A stretch of DNA of 64,000 nucleotides. Source: Actinomycetota bacterium (GTDB taxonomy: Bacteria; Actinomycetota; Acidimicrobiia; Actinomarinales; Actinomarinaceae). Where the stretch lies: positions 1-64,000 of the forward strand of contig JAQCEB010000001.1 of the NCBI GenBank assembly GCA_027729925.1, written 5' to 3'. The notes under the pieces are model-generated. The model did not search any database. It was not told the origin of the DNA and was given only the letters and a program-made list of their open reading frames with translations. Shown here in pieces: positions 26,773-34,385 of the stretch; positions within the stretch are counted from its first letter, which is position 1; the number at the start of each line of letters is the position of its first letter. Both the position numbers and the translations under genes were made by a program.

Positions 26773-27539
26773 TATTTATTTCCGATGTTCATCATAATGT
26801 TAAGTTTTTAGAAAAATTACCAAAAGATTTGGGTCCAGTAATAATATTAGGTGATTTGATCAATTGGATTGATTATAGAAATGGTGAAGGCATAGCAAAA
26901 GATGTTTTTGGATATGAAAATGTTATGAAGTTAATTGAGCTTCGAAAAAATCACCTTTTTGAAAAAAGAAAATTGCTATGGAAGGAATTGTATTTTAGTA
27001 ATCCTGAACAAACACAAAAAAAAATGCAAGCAGCAATTGAAAAGCAATATATTGAAGTATTTGAATCTTTAAAAACTTTAGAAGTTTGGTTTATTCCTGG
27101 AAATGTTGATGATTTAGAAATTCTAAATAGTTTTGAATCTAATAAAATAAAAAACGTAGATAATACAATAGTTGAAACAAATTTTGGAAGAATTGGTTTT
27201 GCTGGAGGTGGGGTACCAACATTAATAAATGCAAGGGGGGAAATTTCTGTTAAAGATTTTCAACTAAAGTTAGATAAATTAAGTGGTGTCGATATTATTT
27301 GTACCCATGCTCCACCAAAAGTTATACCACTTATGACCGATGTTGTTACAAACAAAATTGAACAAGGTTGGCAACCACTAGTTGAGTTTATCCTAGAAAA
27401 TAGTCCAAAACTCTCATTATTTGGCGATGTTCATCAACCAAAAGCATCTAATTGGTATATCAATAAAACTAGATGCATTAACGTAGGCTACTTTAGGGCA
27501 ACTAATCGATATTTAGAATTATCATCATTGTATATATGA
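26769..27539 (+). CDS. Calcineurin-like metallophosphoesterase
   Basis: 256 residues with the dinuclear-metal phosphoesterase motifs in order: ISDVHHN, ILGDLINW, IPGNVDD, CTHAPPK and FGDVHQP. A helical insertion rich in Lys/Glu (residues about 60-105) separates the second and third motifs. The substrate is unknown; relatives hydrolyse cyclic nucleotides, nucleotides or phospholipids. It is coupled to ilvD and the ROK kinase gene by four-base overlaps. Confidence 0.82.
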   Translation: MIFISDVHHNVKFLEKLPKDLGPVIILGDLINWIDYRNGEGIAKDVFGYENVMKLIELRKNHLFEKRKLLWKELYFSNPEQTQKKMQAAIEKQYIEVFESLKTLEVWFIPGNVDDLEILNSFESNKIKNVDNTIVETNFGRIGFAGGGVPTLINARGEISVKDFQLKLDKLSGVDIICTHAPPKVIPLMTDVVTNKIEQGWQPLVEFILENSPKLSLFGDVHQPKASNWYINKTRCINVGYFRATNRYLELSSLYI

Positions 27540-28444
27540 ATTGTTTAGCTATTGATGTTGGCGGTACCTCAGTTAAATATGGAATTGTAGATAAAGATTA
27601 TAAAATTTTACAAAGTGGAAGTTTTCCTACTCCATCAAATGAAGCGGAATTTTTAGAAAGCATAAATAACCTAGTATATGAAATTAAGTTAGAATTTTCA
27701 GCAATATCAGTTGCTATGCCGGGATTTGTAAATCAAGCTAATTCGGAATATTTATTTGGAACAAATATTCCTTTCTCAATTGATTTCAAAAAACTTAAAA
27801 ATTTTGACAAATATAAATTTTTTTTAGATAACGATGGTAATGTTGCTGCTTTTTATGAGTACAAAAATTATTTTTATACAGAATTTAAACATTTAATAAT
27901 GCTTACATTTGGTACAGGTATTGGTGGCGGGATTATCTCGGATGGTAAGTTACTTCGAGGGCAAGGTAGTGCGGGTGAGCTTGGACATATACTTACCTCT
28001 ATACAAAAAGATGTAAAATGTAATTGTGGTAAAAGTGGCTGTCTAGAGGCAACAACTTCTGCTTCGAAGTGGACAGAAATCTGTGAGTCACTTAGTATTT
28101 CTGAACCTAATTCTGAGCTAGCAAATAGATTTAAAAAATTAAAAGTAGGATCAGTTCTATTTGATAATAAAATTAATTTTTCAGTTAGTCAAAAATTAGC
28201 TCAAAACGAAATAATTGAAAATATATCAAATGGATTAGTTAGTTTATTTGAAATATTTAATAACGAAATATTTGTTTTGGGAGGCTCTATGGCTTCACAG
28301 CCATTCGATTTGATTAATTTTATTGAGAATGATTTGGCGAAAAGATTTAAGTTTCCTTCAAGAAAATTTCCAAGAATACAAATTTCTACCCAGAAAGGTT
28401 ATTCAGGAATATTGGGTGCAGCTTCTCTTTACTTTAATGAATAG
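27536..28444 (+). CDS. ROK-family sugar kinase (glucokinase-like)
   Basis: 302 residues. AIDVGGTSVKYGIVD is the ATP-phosphate loop, LDNDGNVAAFYEY carries the catalytic aspartate, LTFGTGIGGGIISDGKLLRG binds sugar, and ELGHI...CNCGKSGCLEATTS holds the ROK zinc site. It most resembles actinobacterial glucokinases, including the polyphosphate-using type; the phosphate donor cannot be told. No helix-turn-helix is present, so it is an enzyme rather than a repressor. Confidence 0.85.
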   Translation: MNCLAIDVGGTSVKYGIVDKDYKILQSGSFPTPSNEAEFLESINNLVYEIKLEFSAISVAMPGFVNQANSEYLFGTNIPFSIDFKKLKNFDKYKFFLDNDGNVAAFYEYKNYFYTEFKHLIMLTFGTGIGGGIISDGKLLRGQGSAGELGHILTSIQKDVKCNCGKSGCLEATTSASKWTEICESLSISEPNSELANRFKKLKVGSVLFDNKINFSVSQKLAQNEIIENISNGLVSLFEIFNNEIFVLGGSMASQPFDLINFIENDLAKRFKFPSRKFPRIQISTQKGYSGILGAASLYFNE

Positions 28445-29114
28445 TAATAAATCAATATTAATTCCAAGCAATTTCTTTAATCAGGATTACAAAGTTAAAA
28501 TTGATAAATTAAATAATTCAAATGTAGAAACTTTATATTTATTTGATCACACAATTAACCCAATAACTGGATTAAAGGATGTTTATAACTTTTTAGATGG
28601 ATTTGAAATTTTAAACAATTTTATAAGTAGTAGTAAATATGTAGGTTCTTGTGTCCTAAATATTAATTCAAGAAGTATTTTAGATTTTAAAAAACATTAT
28701 TTAAAGAAATTAAGTAATGTAAAAAATTTTAAGTTAGGACTTGGCATTGGAGATTCATTATTTGAAAATAATAATAAATTTCATAACGAATTAAACGAAA
28801 TAATTGAAGAAATAATCAATATAAAAAGTAAATCATTTGCTTCTATTTTTTTAGGTGGTAATTCTAAAATTATACTTGAAACATCAATGAAATATTCATT
28901 AGGTTTAAATCAATGGTTAGGTACTAATGAACATTTCGAAAAAAAAATAAAATTATTTAAAAATTTAAAAAATCCAAAAGGTAACTTGAGTAGGTGCGTA
29001 GGTTTAAATTTTCCAAAAAATCAGGATGAAAAAGAAGATTTTGAAAGAATATATATTTTCAAAGATACAAACACTGAGATTTTTCTCCAAACAGTGGATA
29101 ATATTTTTAAATGA
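28437..29114 (+). CDS. Divergent luciferase-like (LLM-fold) protein, probably degenerate
   Basis: The start is taken as ATG 28437, overlapping the ROK kinase stop by 8 bases (ATGAATAG). The 225-residue product has sparse similarity to LLM flavin/F420 oxidoreductases: LYLFDHTI, SKYVGSCVLNI, NFKLGLGIGDS and SIFLGGNSKIILE fall in the right order and spacing for barrel strands and the phosphate loop. It is about 100 residues shorter than usual, and several conserved cofactor residues are not evident. It may be a shortened F420 enzyme or a non-catalytic paralogue. It is coupled to the next aminotransferase gene. Confidence 0.55.
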   Translation: MNSNKSILIPSNFFNQDYKVKIDKLNNSNVETLYLFDHTINPITGLKDVYNFLDGFEILNNFISSSKYVGSCVLNINSRSILDFKKHYLKKLSNVKNFKLGLGIGDSLFENNNKFHNELNEIIEEIINIKSKSFASIFLGGNSKIILETSMKYSLGLNQWLGTNEHFEKKIKLFKNLKNPKGNLSRCVGLNFPKNQDEKEDFERIYIFKDTNTEIFLQTVDNIFK

Positions 29115-30283
29115 TTGAATTTAAAAATCAATTAATTAATGATTTTCCAGAATATTTGTTTAATGAAATAAATCACTTGAAATTAAATGCACGACAAAAT
29201 GGTAGAGATATTATTGACCTTGGCTATGGTAATCCTGATTTACCAAGTCACCCACTCGTTGTTGAAAAACTAATCGAAGCTGCACAAATTAAGAAAAATC
29301 ATAAGTATTCAGTTTCAAAAGGTATTTTTGGATTAAGAAAAGCTGTTGCTGAAAAATACATGAGAAATTATAACTTAGCAATAGACCCTAATAAAAATAT
29401 TGTTAATACTATTGGAAGTAAGGAAGGTTTAACTCACTTATTATTATCTGTATTAAATATAGGAGATAATATAGTTGTTCAAGATCCTAGTTATCCAATA
29501 CATCATTATGCACCATTGGTAGCCAGAGCAAATACTATTAAAATTGATTCATTAATCGCGGATGACTTTCTTAATGAATTAGAAAATGAATTAAAACGTT
29601 CGGTCATTAAAGCAGTTTTGGTTTCTTTCCCGCATAACCCTACAACCCAGACTGTGAATCAAGAGTTTTTTGATAGATTAGTAAATTTAGCCAAATTGTA
29701 CAAATTTTTGATCATAAATGATTTCGCTTATTCTGACATCTTCTTTGAAAATGAACTACCGCCTTCTCTATTAACATCTGATCCTAAGCTAGAGTATTCA
29801 GTAGAACTTTATTCTTTAACAAAAGGTTATTCTATGGCTGGGTGGCGTGTTGGGTTTGCAATTGGTAATGAAAGTGCAATTTCTTCATTAACCAAACTTA
29901 AGTCTTATATTGATTATGGGACTTTCCAGCCGATACAAATAGCTTCAGCTGTGGCATTGAACGAGTTGGATAATTATCCAACAGAATTATCTTTAATTTA
30001 TAAAGAGAGAAGAGAAATAGTAACTACGACACTAACGGGATTAAACTTTTCAGTTCAAGAATCAAATGCAACTATGTTTGTGTGGGCTAGATTACCTAAA
30101 AATTTTTCTGATTCTTATAATTTTTCAAAAGAACTTTTGAATGAAGCTAATGTAGCTGTTTCTCCAGGAGTTGGTTTTGGAGAGAGAGGAGAAGGTTTCA
30201 TTAGGCTTGCATTAGTTGAAAATAAGAACAGAATCAGACAAGCCATGAAAAATTTGATAAAGTTTTTTGATAATTATGTTTGA
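29111..30283 (+). CDS. Class I/II PLP aminotransferase (AlaC / LL-DAP aminotransferase-like)
   Basis: 390 residues of fold-type I aminotransferase. DLGYGNPDLPSHP, KYSVSKGIFGLRKAVAEKY, VQDPSYPIH, SFPHNPTTQTV, the PLP-lysine segment SLTKGYSMAGWRVGF and the C-terminal arginine in GFIRLALVEN are visible. It groups by motif with alanine (AlaC) and LL-diaminopimelate aminotransferases. The exact amino donor is unclear, and a role in branched-chain or alanine transamination is possible given ilvD upstream. Confidence 0.83.
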   Translation: MIEFKNQLINDFPEYLFNEINHLKLNARQNGRDIIDLGYGNPDLPSHPLVVEKLIEAAQIKKNHKYSVSKGIFGLRKAVAEKYMRNYNLAIDPNKNIVNTIGSKEGLTHLLLSVLNIGDNIVVQDPSYPIHHYAPLVARANTIKIDSLIADDFLNELENELKRSVIKAVLVSFPHNPTTQTVNQEFFDRLVNLAKLYKFLIINDFAYSDIFFENELPPSLLTSDPKLEYSVELYSLTKGYSMAGWRVGFAIGNESAISSLTKLKSYIDYGTFQPIQIASAVALNELDNYPTELSLIYKERREIVTTTLTGLNFSVQESNATMFVWARLPKNFSDSYNFSKELLNEANVAVSPGVGFGERGEGFIRLALVENKNRIRQAMKNLIKFFDNYV

Positions 30284-31307
30284 CTTAAGATCTGATACTG
30301 TAACAAAACCGAGCAAAGATATAATATCTTCAGCATTGACAGCAGAATTAGGGGATGATGAATATTCAGAAGATAAAACAGTAAACGACTTACAAGAGTA
30401 TTGTGCAGCATTACTTGGGTTCGAAGCTGGATTGTTTGTATCTTCGGGATTACAAGGAAACCAAATTTCATTACTTATACATAACGAACCAGGAAACGAA
30501 GTTATTACTTTGCATGATTCTCATATTAAAAATTATGAACATGGAGCCGCTAGTTTTTTGTCAAGAATTCAATTTAGAGATGTTGAACATAAAGATGGTG
30601 TCCCAGACCTCAATAATTTAGAACTAATTTTAAAAAAATCTAAAGTTCACAAACCTCTGATTAAATGTCTAACGTTAGAAAATACTCATCTTTCTTCAGG
30701 GGGATCAATAGTTCCTTATTTCGAAATTGATAAAATTAATCAATTTGCAAAAGAAAATAATTTATATGTTCACATTGATGGTGCTAGAATTTGGCATGCA
30801 ATTATCGAAGATCCAGCCAATCAAAATTATGGAGAAGTATGTGATAGTCTAACATTTTGTTTTTCAAAAGGATTAGGTGCTCCAATAGGATCAATGCTGT
30901 TAGGAAACAAAGAATTTATTTCAAAAGCAAGAGAGTACCGAAAAATACTTGGTGGAGGTATGAGACAAGTTGGAGTTATTGCAGCTATGGCGAGAAAGGC
31001 ATTAGACGGTAGGGAAGAGCTGCTTAATGATCACACCAAGGCCAGTAATGTATATCTTTCACTCGAGAGTGAGCTTTCGAAAAGCCACTTAATTTCAAAA
31101 ATTACTTATAAAGGCACTAATATGATTTTCTTAGAAATTAATACTGATTTTAATCCATTAATTTTCATTAATGAACTCTACAATAATTCAATTCATGCTG
31201 GCTTAATAAATGAAAAAACAGTCAGGTTAGTTTTTCATAAAGATATAAGTATTGAAGATTTAGAAGAAATTAAAAAGCAGATAGTTCATTCTTCTTCAAA
31301 ATTTTGA
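30276..31307 (+). CDS. ltaE: Low-specificity L-threonine aldolase
   Basis: This PLP enzyme splits threonine or allo-threonine to glycine and acetaldehyde. The start is ATG 30276 (MFDLRSDTVTKPS), which overlaps the aminotransferase stop by 8 bases (ATGTTTGA); a TTG nine bases earlier adds three residues. The 343-residue protein has GDDEYSEDKTVNDL, HIDGARIWHA and the cofactor lysine in FCFSKGLGAPIGSMLLG. It ends the ilvD operon; its 3' end overlaps a convergent small gene by 22 bases. Confidence 0.9.
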   Translation: MFDLRSDTVTKPSKDIISSALTAELGDDEYSEDKTVNDLQEYCAALLGFEAGLFVSSGLQGNQISLLIHNEPGNEVITLHDSHIKNYEHGAASFLSRIQFRDVEHKDGVPDLNNLELILKKSKVHKPLIKCLTLENTHLSSGGSIVPYFEIDKINQFAKENNLYVHIDGARIWHAIIEDPANQNYGEVCDSLTFCFSKGLGAPIGSMLLGNKEFISKAREYRKILGGGMRQVGVIAAMARKALDGREELLNDHTKASNVYLSLESELSKSHLISKITYKGTNMIFLEINTDFNPLIFINELYNNSIHAGLINEKTVRLVFHKDISIEDLEEIKKQIVHSSSKF

Positions 31308-31525
31308 TTCCACTCAGTAATAGATTTTTCTGACAAGTTTATTAAGACTATTGTTCCAATTATTCCAACAGAAATTGTAAATAAAATGTTTAAAATTACA
31401 GTTAAATTACAATTTTCATCTAAATTAAGTTTGCAAAATGTATCACCAAGTAAATAACCAATATAACCCGAAAACATAAGAACAATTAAAAGAATTACTG
31501 CCCTTACTTTGTTGCTAAATCTCAT
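31286..31525 (-). CDS. Hypothetical small two-helix membrane protein
   Basis: 79 residues: basic N-terminus, membrane helices about 9-29 and 42-64, a loop with two cysteines (TFCKLNLDENCNL), and an acidic tail. No family is recognised. It is convergent with ltaE and divergent from the next small membrane protein, 23 bases away. Confidence 0.5.
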   Translation of the reverse strand: MRFSNKVRAVILLIVLMFSGYIGYLLGDTFCKLNLDENCNLTVILNILFTISVGIIGTIVLINLSEKSITEWNQNFEEE

Positions 31526-31548
31526 AACTATATTAACTTTACCTTATT

Positions 31549-31776
31549 ATGTATTTTCCTAATCCATGGATTACAATTTTAAGTTTTGTTTATATATTTT
31601 TGGCTGTAATATTTGGCTTTAAATTTAGCAAAAAAATCGTTGATATATATTTAGAAAATATAAATCAAAATGCATTTTTAAAAAGTCTCGAGCCGGTTAT
31701 TGGAAGCTTAGGTTTTATACTTGGTTTCGGAGTAAATCTATTACTTTTATATTTTTTTATAATTTATATTTCTTAA
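31549..31776 (+). CDS. Hypothetical small two-helix membrane protein
   Basis: 75 residues with two hydrophobic segments (about 8-26 and 48-74) joined by a short charged loop. No family is recognised. It is divergent from the other small membrane gene at 31286-31525; the pair is perhaps functionally linked, but nothing in the sequence proves it. Confidence 0.5.
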   Translation: MYFPNPWITILSFVYIFLAVIFGFKFSKKIVDIYLENINQNAFLKSLEPVIGSLGFILGFGVNLLLLYFFIIYIS

Positions 31777-31777
31777 G

Positions 31778-31800
31778 TACTAACAATGACGTAGTTAGTA
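31778..31800. terminator. Short hairpin between convergent genes
   Basis: TACTAAC and GTTAGTA form a 7-bp stem around a nine-base loop, placed between the stop codons of convergent genes. No clear T-run follows on either strand, so terminator function is uncertain. Confidence 0.35.
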
Positions 31801-32328
31801 TGTAAATATTTTATTTTCTTTTATTTCCTGTATTTCACAATGATTTGGACGAAATTCCTCAAATACTTGTTGTTTTAAAAAGTAATATGTAAAAGCTCTA
31901 ATAGTATCCTGATGTGAAACAAATAGAGTATTTTTATTAAGTTGGTATAAATGGTTTACTCTTATAAAAACATCAAACAGTTTTTCATTTACATCAGTTA
32001 ATTTAAGTTTTTCAATTGCAAAATTACTTTTTTTACTGATTTCATTAAATGTTAAACCTATCCAATCAATTTGTCCTTTCCATTCTGTCATATTATGTGA
32101 GTATTTCACATCTACATTTAGAACTTTATTTATAATATATGTTGTTTCTCTTGCTCTTAGTAATGGAGAAGATACAATTTTTTCTATATGGAAATTCTTT
32201 TTTATTTTTAAAGCAGCTTTTTCAGCTTGATGACAACCAACTTTACTTAAATGAAAACCAGGTATGTTAGCGTATTGAATATTTTTAATATTTTCGACTT
32301 CACCATGACGGATAAATAAATTTGCCAT
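31795..32328 (-). CDS. Histidine phosphatase superfamily protein
   Basis: 177 residues with the phosphoglycerate-mutase-like fold. The catalytic RHG motif is at the start (LFIRHGEVEN), followed by LSKVGCHQAEKAA, SSPLLRARET and VSHQDTIRA with the second histidine. Substrates in this family range from phosphoglycerate to alpha-ribazole phosphate, and this member is not close to a defined one. In mycobacteria a CobC-like histidine phosphatase is fused to RNase HI; here it is a separate gene. Confidence 0.82.
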   Translation of the reverse strand: MANLFIRHGEVENIKNIQYANIPGFHLSKVGCHQAEKAALKIKKNFHIEKIVSSPLLRARETTYIINKVLNVDVKYSHNMTEWKGQIDWIGLTFNEISKKSNFAIEKLKLTDVNEKLFDVFIRVNHLYQLNKNTLFVSHQDTIRAFTYYFLKQQVFEEFRPNHCEIQEIKENKIFTY

Positions 32329-32347
32329 TAATTTAGACTAACTCACT

Positions 32348-32353
32348 TATAAT
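32348..32353 (+). promoter_or_regulatory. Candidate -10 box for the DUF3040-MerR-HNH genes
   Basis: TATAAT, an exact consensus -10, lies 14 bases before the DUF3040 ATG in the 39-base gap between divergent genes. No matching -35 hexamer at 16-18 bases is seen. The 5' untranslated region would be only about eight bases. Confidence 0.4.
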
Positions 32354-32367
32354 GTAATATTTAAATT

Positions 32368-32715
32368 ATGGGTTTAAACAAAGAAGAAGAAGAAATACTA
32401 AAGCAAATAGAAAAAGAATTAATGAAAGATGATCCTAGTCTTGCTAAAACAGTCGAGGATTCAACTCTATCTAAATTTACAAGAACACGAGCTCTATTTT
32501 CTTCTGTTGTTTTTATTTTTGGATTATTGACAATGTTTGGTACTTATATAATTGAACCTGCAATTGCAGTTATTGGTTTCTCGGTAATGGCTTTATCAGC
32601 TTATGTATTTGTCTACAATACAAGAGCATTACTTAGAGCTGAAAATATTAGTGAATGGAATTTTAAAAAAGTATTAACAATTTTAAGAAACAAAGATACC
32701 TCTAGACAAAAATAA
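32368..32715 (+). CDS. DUF3040 membrane protein
   Basis: 115 residues: an acidic amphipathic N-terminus (LNKEEEEILKQIEKELMKDDPSL), then two membrane helices (about 45-65 and 68-90), then a basic tail. DUF3040 proteins are almost confined to actinobacteria and often sit just upstream of the mraZ cluster, as here. The function is unknown; a link with cell-envelope growth is only suggested by position. Confidence 0.8.
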   Translation: MGLNKEEEEILKQIEKELMKDDPSLAKTVEDSTLSKFTRTRALFSSVVFIFGLLTMFGTYIIEPAIAVIGFSVMALSAYVFVYNTRALLRAENISEWNFKKVLTILRNKDTSRQK

Positions 32716-32762
32716 AAATTTAAATTAAATTTAAATTACATCATTTTTTTTGGGAGTAAGGT

Positions 32763-33254
32763 TTGAAAAAAAATGCTTTTACATCAAAGCAAGCTTGTTA
32801 TCTTTCTGGTTGTACTTCGCATCAATTAAGGTACTGGGACAAAGTTGGTTTAGTAAGTCCTTCAGTTCAGTCATCCGAAGGTAAGCCAGGGGTTCCTAAG
32901 TTTTATTCATTTAGAGATATAGTTGCTTTAAGAGTAATTAAAACTCTATTAGATAATGGTATGAGTATTCAAAGAGTAAGAAGGGCATGGAAGTACTTAT
33001 CTAAAAATGGAGATTTAATTAAACACTTGTCTGAAGTAAAACTTATGTCTGATGGAAATACAATATATTCTGTTCAAGATAACGAAGTCTTTGATGCATT
33101 AAAATATGGACAACTTACTTTTTTTGAAACCATAGATAACATCACACAAGATGTCAAAGAAGATGTTTCTAAATTCGAACTTGATAAAGATCGTTTTCTA
33201 AATTTGTTAACAAGAGTCGAAGAAGATGTGCTTAATCAACAACTTGAAGCTTAA
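32763..33254 (+). CDS. MerR-family transcriptional regulator
   Basis: 163 residues. The N-terminal winged helix is typical (FTSKQACYLSGCTSHQLRYWDKVGLV, then FYSFRDIVALRVIKTLLDNGMSIQ). The C-terminal half is an effector or dimer domain without metal-binding cysteine patterns. The start is TTG at 32763, supported by a Shine-Dalgarno GGGAG upstream. Target genes are unknown; it precedes the HNH gene and the division cluster. Confidence 0.85.
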   Translation: MKKNAFTSKQACYLSGCTSHQLRYWDKVGLVSPSVQSSEGKPGVPKFYSFRDIVALRVIKTLLDNGMSIQRVRRAWKYLSKNGDLIKHLSEVKLMSDGNTIYSVQDNEVFDALKYGQLTFFETIDNITQDVKEDVSKFELDKDRFLNLLTRVEEDVLNQQLEA

Positions 33255-33271
33255 TCCAAAGATTAAGGATT

Positions 33272-33275
33272 GAGG
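33272..33275 (+). promoter_or_regulatory. Shine-Dalgarno GAGG that points to an AUU start of the HNH gene
   Basis: GAGG lies exactly six bases before the ATT at 33282, the normal spacing for initiation, and only three bases before the alternative ATA at 33279. No ATG, GTG or TTG is in frame for the next 165 bases. Confidence 0.7.
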
Positions 33276-33281
33276 TAAATA

Positions 33282-33785
33282 ATTTCAGAGAATAGAACTT
33301 TAATTTTAAATTCTACTTTTCAACCACTTGCAGTTGTAAGCTATCAAAGAGCTGTCACACTCCTTTTCAATAATAAAATTAATTCATTAAAAGATTCTGA
33401 TATTTATCTTTCTTCGGTTAGTAAAAAAATTTATATCCCAAAAGTAGCTGTGCTAAAATATTTTGTTAAGGCTCCTTACATTAGAAGAGTTGCACTTACA
33501 AAAGAAAATGTTTTCATAAGAGATAATTATGAATGTCAATATTGTGGTGCTATTGCAGAGTCGTTAGATCACGTAACCCCAAAATCGAAAGGTGGTTCTC
33601 ACGAATGGTCCAATGTTGTAGCATGTTGTAAAAAGTGCAACTTAGTAAAAGCTGATAAATTTATTAATCAAACAAATTTAAAATTAAAAATCTCACCTTT
33701 CCCACCAAAAGGTAATTTTTGGGTTAGAACTATTATTGGAAATAATCCCGACCCAGCATGGGAGGTCTATTTAGAAACCGCTTAA
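33282..33785 (+). CDS. HNH endonuclease with probable AUU start codon
   Basis: The protein is 167 residues from the proposed AUU. Its N-terminal part ENRTLILNSTFQPLAVVSY and RRVALTKENVFIRDNYECQYCGA...SLDHVTPKSKGG...WSNVVACCKKCN matches the whole length of a widespread actinobacterial HNH family, including the CxxC zinc pairs and the DH catalytic site. The first ATG/GTG/TTG in frame is GTG at 33450, which would remove about a third of the domain. An in-frame stop is at 33276. The biological role of the family is unknown. Confidence 0.85.
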   Translation: MSENRTLILNSTFQPLAVVSYQRAVTLLFNNKINSLKDSDIYLSSVSKKIYIPKVAVLKYFVKAPYIRRVALTKENVFIRDNYECQYCGAIAESLDHVTPKSKGGSHEWSNVVACCKKCNLVKADKFINQTNLKLKISPFPPKGNFWVRTIIGNNPDPAWEVYLETA

Positions 33786-33802
33786 ATTTTTTTTATTTTG
33801 TG

Positions 33803-33831
33803 TTGCATTGTGGGATATTATGTCATATAAT
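33803..33831 (+). promoter_or_regulatory. Promoter of the mraZ-dcw operon
   Basis: TTGCAT (33803-33808), a 17-base spacer and TATAAT (33826-33831, exact consensus) form the best sigma-70-type promoter in the window. The predicted transcript start, near 33838, gives about 30 bases of leader before the mraZ GTG. It is overlapped by regularly spaced TG repeats described separately. Confidence 0.7.
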
Positions 33832-33845
33832 GTCAGAAAGTGGTT
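33811..33845 (+). promoter_or_regulatory. Candidate MraZ operator: four TG-repeats at 10-bp spacing
   Basis: TGGGA, TGTCA, TGTCA and TGGTT start at 33811, 33821, 33831 and 33841, that is, each separated by five bases. In E. coli MraZ binds three TGGGN repeats separated by five bases and represses its own operon. Here only the first pentamer is a perfect TGGGN, but the exact 10-bp phase and the overlap with the -10 box fit autorepression. A further TG lies one turn upstream at 33801. Confidence 0.55.
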
Positions 33846-33867
33846 CAAGGCACGAAAGGCGGATAAA

Positions 33868-34293
33868 GTGTTCCTTGGTGAGTTTCAACACACAATGGAT
33901 TCTAAGGGAAGAGTGGTTATACCTTCTAAGTTTAGAGACGAGCTTCAACAGGGCTGTGTAGTCACCAAGGGACAAGATAACTGTCTTCAAATACTGACTA
34001 AAAAAAATTGGAACATTGAAGCTGAAAGGATGGCTTCGTTACCATCTACTGATAAAACATCTAGACAACTAAGAAGAGCACTATTTAGTGGTGCAATTGA
34101 TGTGAAGATTGACACAGCTGGAAGAGTTCAGATTCCTGAAAATCTTAGAATATATAGTGGTTTAGAGATAAACGATGAAGTTACCGTAACTGGCTCTGGT
34201 CCAGTAGTAGAAGTATGGTCAACAAGAAATTGGAAAAAAATTCAAACTGAAGCTGATCAAGCTTTTGCAAATATTAATGAAGTGAAAGGATAG
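33868..34293 (+). CDS. mraZ: Transcriptional regulator MraZ
   Basis: MraZ is a ring-shaped DNA-binding protein that controls the division and cell-wall cluster. The start is GTG 33868, giving MFLGEFQHTMDSKGRVVIPSKFRDEL, the standard N-terminus, and 141 residues, the usual length. An upstream in-frame start at 33808 would add 20 non-homologous residues over the promoter. The tandem AbrB-like repeats are visible (DSKGRVVIP and DTAGRVQIP). Its stop codon is part of a long hairpin that holds the rsmH start. Confidence 0.93.
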   Translation: MFLGEFQHTMDSKGRVVIPSKFRDELQQGCVVTKGQDNCLQILTKKNWNIEAERMASLPSTDKTSRQLRRALFSGAIDVKIDTAGRVQIPENLRIYSGLEINDEVTVTGSGPVVEVWSTRNWKKIQTEADQAFANINEVKG

Positions 34294-34385
34294 TTCATAG
34301 CCAGCTCTCTAGACAACTAAATTGGAATACCCTTACTCCGCCCAACTTTCCAATTGGTGCCAGTTCTAGAGAGCTGGGTATGAAC
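34293..34385 (+). promoter_or_regulatory. 93-nt hairpin between mraZ and rsmH that sequesters the rsmH start codon
   Basis: GTTCATA (34293-34299) pairs with TATGAAC (34379-34385) and, after one G-G mismatch, CCAGCTCTCTAGA (34301-34313) pairs with TCTAGAGAGCTGG (34365-34377). An inner stem AATTGGAA / TTCCAATT (34320-34327 / 34348-34355) carries an apical loop with ACTCCGCCC. The rsmH AUG (34380) and the purine-rich bases before it are inside the outer stem, and the 5' strand begins at the mraZ stop codon. A ribosome finishing mraZ would open it. An 'mraW' RNA motif is known upstream of this gene in actinobacteria; identity with it is unverified. Confidence 0.8.

Noticed and set aside
32710..32740. 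AATTTAAATT repeats before the merR gene as an operator
   Set aside because: They are simple A/T low-complexity sequence, expected by chance at this base composition, with no spacing that marks a MerR site.
33276..33452. HNH gene starting at GTG 33450
   Set aside because: This would cut off the conserved N-terminal third, which continues without a stop up to 33279 and matches the family.
33808..33867. Longer MraZ from 33808
   Set aside because: The extra 20 residues overlap the promoter and repeat region and do not match MraZ; GTG 33868 yields the standard N-terminus and length.
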